This document shows, one piece after another, positions 61,125-64,000 of a stretch of DNA of 64,000 nt. Each line of letters begins with the position of its first letter. Position 1 is the first letter of the stretch. The DNA lies in contig CM076261.1 in the NCBI GenBank assembly GCA_038380795.1, positions 11,910,556 through 11,974,555 of the forward strand. The letters are read 5' to 3'. Below the pieces are notes generated by a model. It worked only from the letters and a program-made list of their open reading frames with translations, ran no database searches and had not been told where the DNA came from. This DNA comes from Pyrocephalus nanus. Taxonomy: Eukaryota; Chordata; Aves; Passeriformes; Tyrannidae. A program made the translations under genes and the position numbers.

Positions 61125-61208
61125 AGAAAACAAAAACAAACAACCAAACAACCAAAAACTCCAAATAACCCCAACCATTATAAAGCCAAAAAACCCCACC
61201 ACAACCAA
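61125..61208. repeat. A/C-rich (CAAA/CCAAA)n tract
   Basis: About 84 bp of caaa, ccaaa and aacccc units with few G or T. Same type as the tracts at 26100 and 57531. Confidence 0.85.
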
Positions 61209-62215
61209 AGGTGAAACTTCAAGCACATTTGAAGGCACATTTTTCTAAGTCAATAATTTTTACAACATACCCGCTCTGCAGCAGAGAATGCTTTTTGAAA
61301 GCAGTTGCTTCTGAAAGCAGTTGATGTTTGAATGATTAAGTTTACAAAGTTGCACTACTAATCAATCTCTTTCACTTCCATGTCATTCATACAGCTGCAG
61401 GAAGGAATTCCAACTAGATTCAGCTCTGAGCATTTTAAATATATGTTCCTTATCCTCTCAATTTTCTCTTTACCCTCTAAGAAAAAAATATCATGACTGG
61501 AAAAGAAGAAATTGAAATAATTGCAGAGATAAAAACATGTAATGACAGAGTCATTTGACAAAACATGGGCTAAATATTGTCGTCATTCACCAGTTTTCTT
61601 TACCATCCTGTCCATAAATCTCAGGATTCACCAGTGCATTTTACTTCAGCCATGCTAAATCATGACATGCCCAGTATGGACTGGTCCCAACCTCTGAATT
61701 CTTATCAGAAACTGGGGCTGATGAGCCATCAGTTTAAGCATTTAACTTAGCGTGAGTTCACATAGGAAGACAATAAAAGCCTCTGTAACATCTGTGAGAC
61801 AGAAATTAAGCACCTTGGAAAAATAAATCGCTTTATTTCTACAAAAATAATCAGTTTAACCCTCATTATGGATGTCTTGCTGCCCTTCCACTCTTGCTGT
61901 GCTCAGCTAGCACATTTCACATGAACCAAACCACGTGAAAAACAAATTGTTTGTATGGCTGTATACTAAACAAAGGACAGATTTCTGGAGTGATCAGGGA
62001 TAAAGATATATTTTTACTTTCCCCCTCCCAAAAATTATTATCAGTAGTGCCTGCAGAAGGAAAGAATTACCCTGGCTGGAATCCCTTTAACTGCAATTCT
62101 GAATTATGCTCAGGGAACTAACTTGAACAATTTTATTCATACTTTCAGGATAGTTTTAATTCTCTTTAAAAGTTCATCTGGAAAAAAATAATTAAGACAA
62201 AAATAATACCCAGAG

Positions 62216-62219
<4 letters not shown>
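61209..62219. other. AT-rich sequence, no gene seen
   Basis: About 1 kb. A short direct repeat (gaaagcagttg) occurs twice at about 61297-61323. No gene or element recognised. Confidence 0.55.

Positions 62220-62246
<27 letters not shown>
62220..62246 (+). repeat. Pure A27 run
   Basis: Twenty-seven consecutive A bases, the longest homopolymer in the window. The sequence before it (ccagaggttt) does not match a LINE or SINE end I know, so a retrotransposed tail is only a possibility. The minus-strand Phe-run frame at 62166-62351 is an artefact. Confidence 0.95.
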
Positions 62247-62248
<2 letters not shown>

Positions 62249-63560
62249 TATAAAAGCAGGCTACTAATGGAACGCTTATTGAAACCTTAAGGAAGAGGAG
62301 GCACTTGATCACTCTGTAATCATTGCCTTGAATTAAATGTCTCAAATACAATAACTAAAATATAACAACACCATTCAAAACAATAGAATGAAAACAACCC
62401 ACTATTTTTTGGCTTATTCTTGGTTTCTCCAGATCTCCTTTTACAAGTATCATTAAAAATTCATATTTTTTATTGCTTGGAGGTAACCTCTTCCCATGAG
62501 CTCAATCACAAGAACAACAGAAGTGTCAATTGCTAAGCTACTTCTTGGATTAAGAAACTCCTATGGGTTCAACATTTGTATAGACAGAGTAATAAGATCT
62601 CTGAAGCTCTGAATAACTAGCCTTTGTGCAAAGAAAACAAGACCACTTTCCTTCATATCAGGGTAACTTTGAAGGAAGTTTCTTGTAAGTTTTCACTAAC
62701 ATTAAAAAGAAGGAGGAATAAGGGAGATGAAAGGGAAAAAAAAAGACATTCTATATGGAGAGGGGTTGGAAATAAGCTTTTAAGCAACATACAGGTGAAA
62801 TAAAACAGTGAAATAATATTAAAAACCAGTTAAAAAATAAAAAGCTCTTAATTTATTTTTTTACAGCCTATCAACTTAAGATAACCCTGTATTCAGGGGA
62901 TATAAAACCTACACGTGTAAGCAAGTTTTCAAATCCTTATTCTCAGTTCACCTTCTTGCAGTAAGTTTAGTACTAGAGTTTGGGGCTTTTTTATTTTTGA
63001 CAAGCACAGTAGCAATACCTGGGTGGATTAATAAGGAAATAGGAACAATGTTGAAAGCTGTTTCATTAGCAGGTTACTTTGTTGTAAATTAAAAGTCCTG
63101 CAGGCGAGCACGTATGGCACATCAGGTATGGGACAGAGGGAATCTTCTTAAAGGCCCAAAGTGTTTCTGGCAAGAATTGAGGCAAAATCCAGAAAATTAA
63201 ATGCAGGAAGTTTCAATGTATTCAAAATATCATTCAATTTCCAGAGTCTTTATTATATATATACAGCATGGAAAACAAATAACAGGGACTCGATTTATGT
63301 TCTAGCTAACAAAATGAAAATAAAACAGGAAAAAAAAACAAACAAAAGAAAATATTGCTTCCATTGTACTAGTAGGATTCTGATTTTGTTGTACAATTGG
63401 TTTTATTTAAAACAAATTTGCTGAATCCTGCTACTTTCAGAGAGAGAAAACAATTTGTTTCCTACTGAGTATCTTTCAGCAGGCTAAGCCTTTACTTTCC
63501 AGGAGGATAAAAACCAACCAAAAAGAAAGTTCTAGCTTAATAGTGTTACAGGTCAGCAGG
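62247..63560. other. AT-rich sequence, no gene seen
   Basis: About 1.3 kb. An 87-codon frame (63161-63424) is Lys/Asn/Ile-rich and unrecognised. Nothing else was supported. Confidence 0.55.
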
Positions 63561-63631
63561 AAAAACAAAACAACACAACCAAGTATTAAAACAAACAAAC
63601 AAAACAACCAGGAAAACCAACAAAAAAAAAA
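63561..63631. repeat. A/C-rich (CAAA)n tract
   Basis: About 70 bp of caaa and caacc units with an A-run. Its minus-strand translation (63476-63688) mimics a membrane helix rich in Phe, Leu, Cys and Trp but is low complexity. Confidence 0.85.
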
Positions 63632-64000
63632 TCCCAAGCAATGAGAAATACAAATTGTCAGAGCTCTTGTCAGCTTTATTTTAGGCAAGGTGAAGGATTA
63701 TATTCCCTAAGTATTAAGGAAAGTTAAAGGAATTCATGGACTTGTAGCTCTTTCTGATTATATAGATCCCATTGTAATATAAGTCTCTATGTTGTGTCTT
63801 CATAATAAACTCCTGAGATTATCGTGCCTGAGAAAACGCTGCCTGTAATAGCTGAAACCAGGAAGAAATCTGCAGGTATCACTAAATGCCTGCAAAGTCC
63901 ATTTCCCAGGTGAGAAGAAGGTCACCTAGTTCTTTCTGAAAAGATTTTTTTACCCATTGTTAACAAGGTTACCCAAGAAATTGCCTCCAAGAGCTGGCAA
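63632..64000. other. Unannotated end of window
   Basis: About 370 bp with no open frame above 60 codons and no recognised repeat. Confidence 0.6.

Noticed and set aside
1..64000. Bacterial-style features: operons, CRISPR arrays, ribosome binding sites, phage or insertion sequences
   Set aside because: The sequence is vertebrate in character (CR1 LINEs, LTRs, microsatellites, stop-rich AT DNA). No direct-repeat/spacer array or dense coding strand exists.

Overview
The window looks like a 64 kb piece of a bird nuclear genome that holds no intact protein-coding gene. The main evidence is its repeats. At least a dozen fragments belong to the CR1 LINE with the avian-type 3' end, an octamer tail of the form ATTCTRTG. 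Several LTRs have the termini and internal order I associate with avian endogenous retroviruses (ERVL-like and relatives). The base composition is AT-rich throughout. I saw no tRNA, rRNA or CRISPR array. The open reading frames are short and scattered. The longest ones are repeat remnants, low-complexity translations or unrecognised frames. The window is either intergenic (gene desert) or inside a very long intron; the sequence alone does not say which. A passerine or other neognath is plausible, but the species cannot be fixed.

Layout. 0-12 kb: CR1 3' ends at 48-201 (+), 640-925 (+), 1923-1995 (-), 4594-5090 (-), 6058-6470 (-) and 11431-11490 (-), a long (GAAA)n tract at 3127-3232, and a possible decayed retroviral patch around 11.2-12.0 kb. 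12-23 kb: mostly plain AT-rich DNA, interrupted by a degraded LTR (14841-15530, -), a compact 392-bp LTR with a possible 4-bp target duplication (20501-20892, +), an overlapping double palindrome just before it (20296-20330), and a 3' piece of an ERVL-like LTR (22362-22655, -). 23-32 kb: AT-rich DNA, a C/A-rich tract, then the best preserved mobile element, a 1403-bp solo LTR (28019-29421) with matching 5-bp target duplications, an (AC)n repeat and a U3-only LTR piece (31586-31900, +). 32-46 kb: AT-rich DNA, two same-strand LTR fragments at 39.1-39.7 kb (the second apparently interrupted by a CR1 tail), old CR1 relics, and a CR1 end with an expanded octamer tail (44560-44689). 46-56 kb: AT-rich DNA with a near-perfect 32-bp inverted repeat (49657-49739) inside a GC-richer patch, and a tentative LTR plus primer-binding-site relic at 52.7-53.05 kb. 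56-64 kb: a minus-strand CR1 end (56588-56962) lies head-to-head with a plus-strand CR1 ORF2 remnant, split into an endonuclease/linker part (57000-57430) and a reverse-transcriptase to 3' end part (57960-59047). AT-rich DNA with simple repeats follows.

There is no operon or pathway to describe. The history of the window is one of successive retroelement insertion, LTR-LTR recombination to solo LTRs, and decay. The feature I find hardest to explain by known repeats is the 49.66-49.74 kb hairpin. I found nothing here that I would call a new biological system with confidence.
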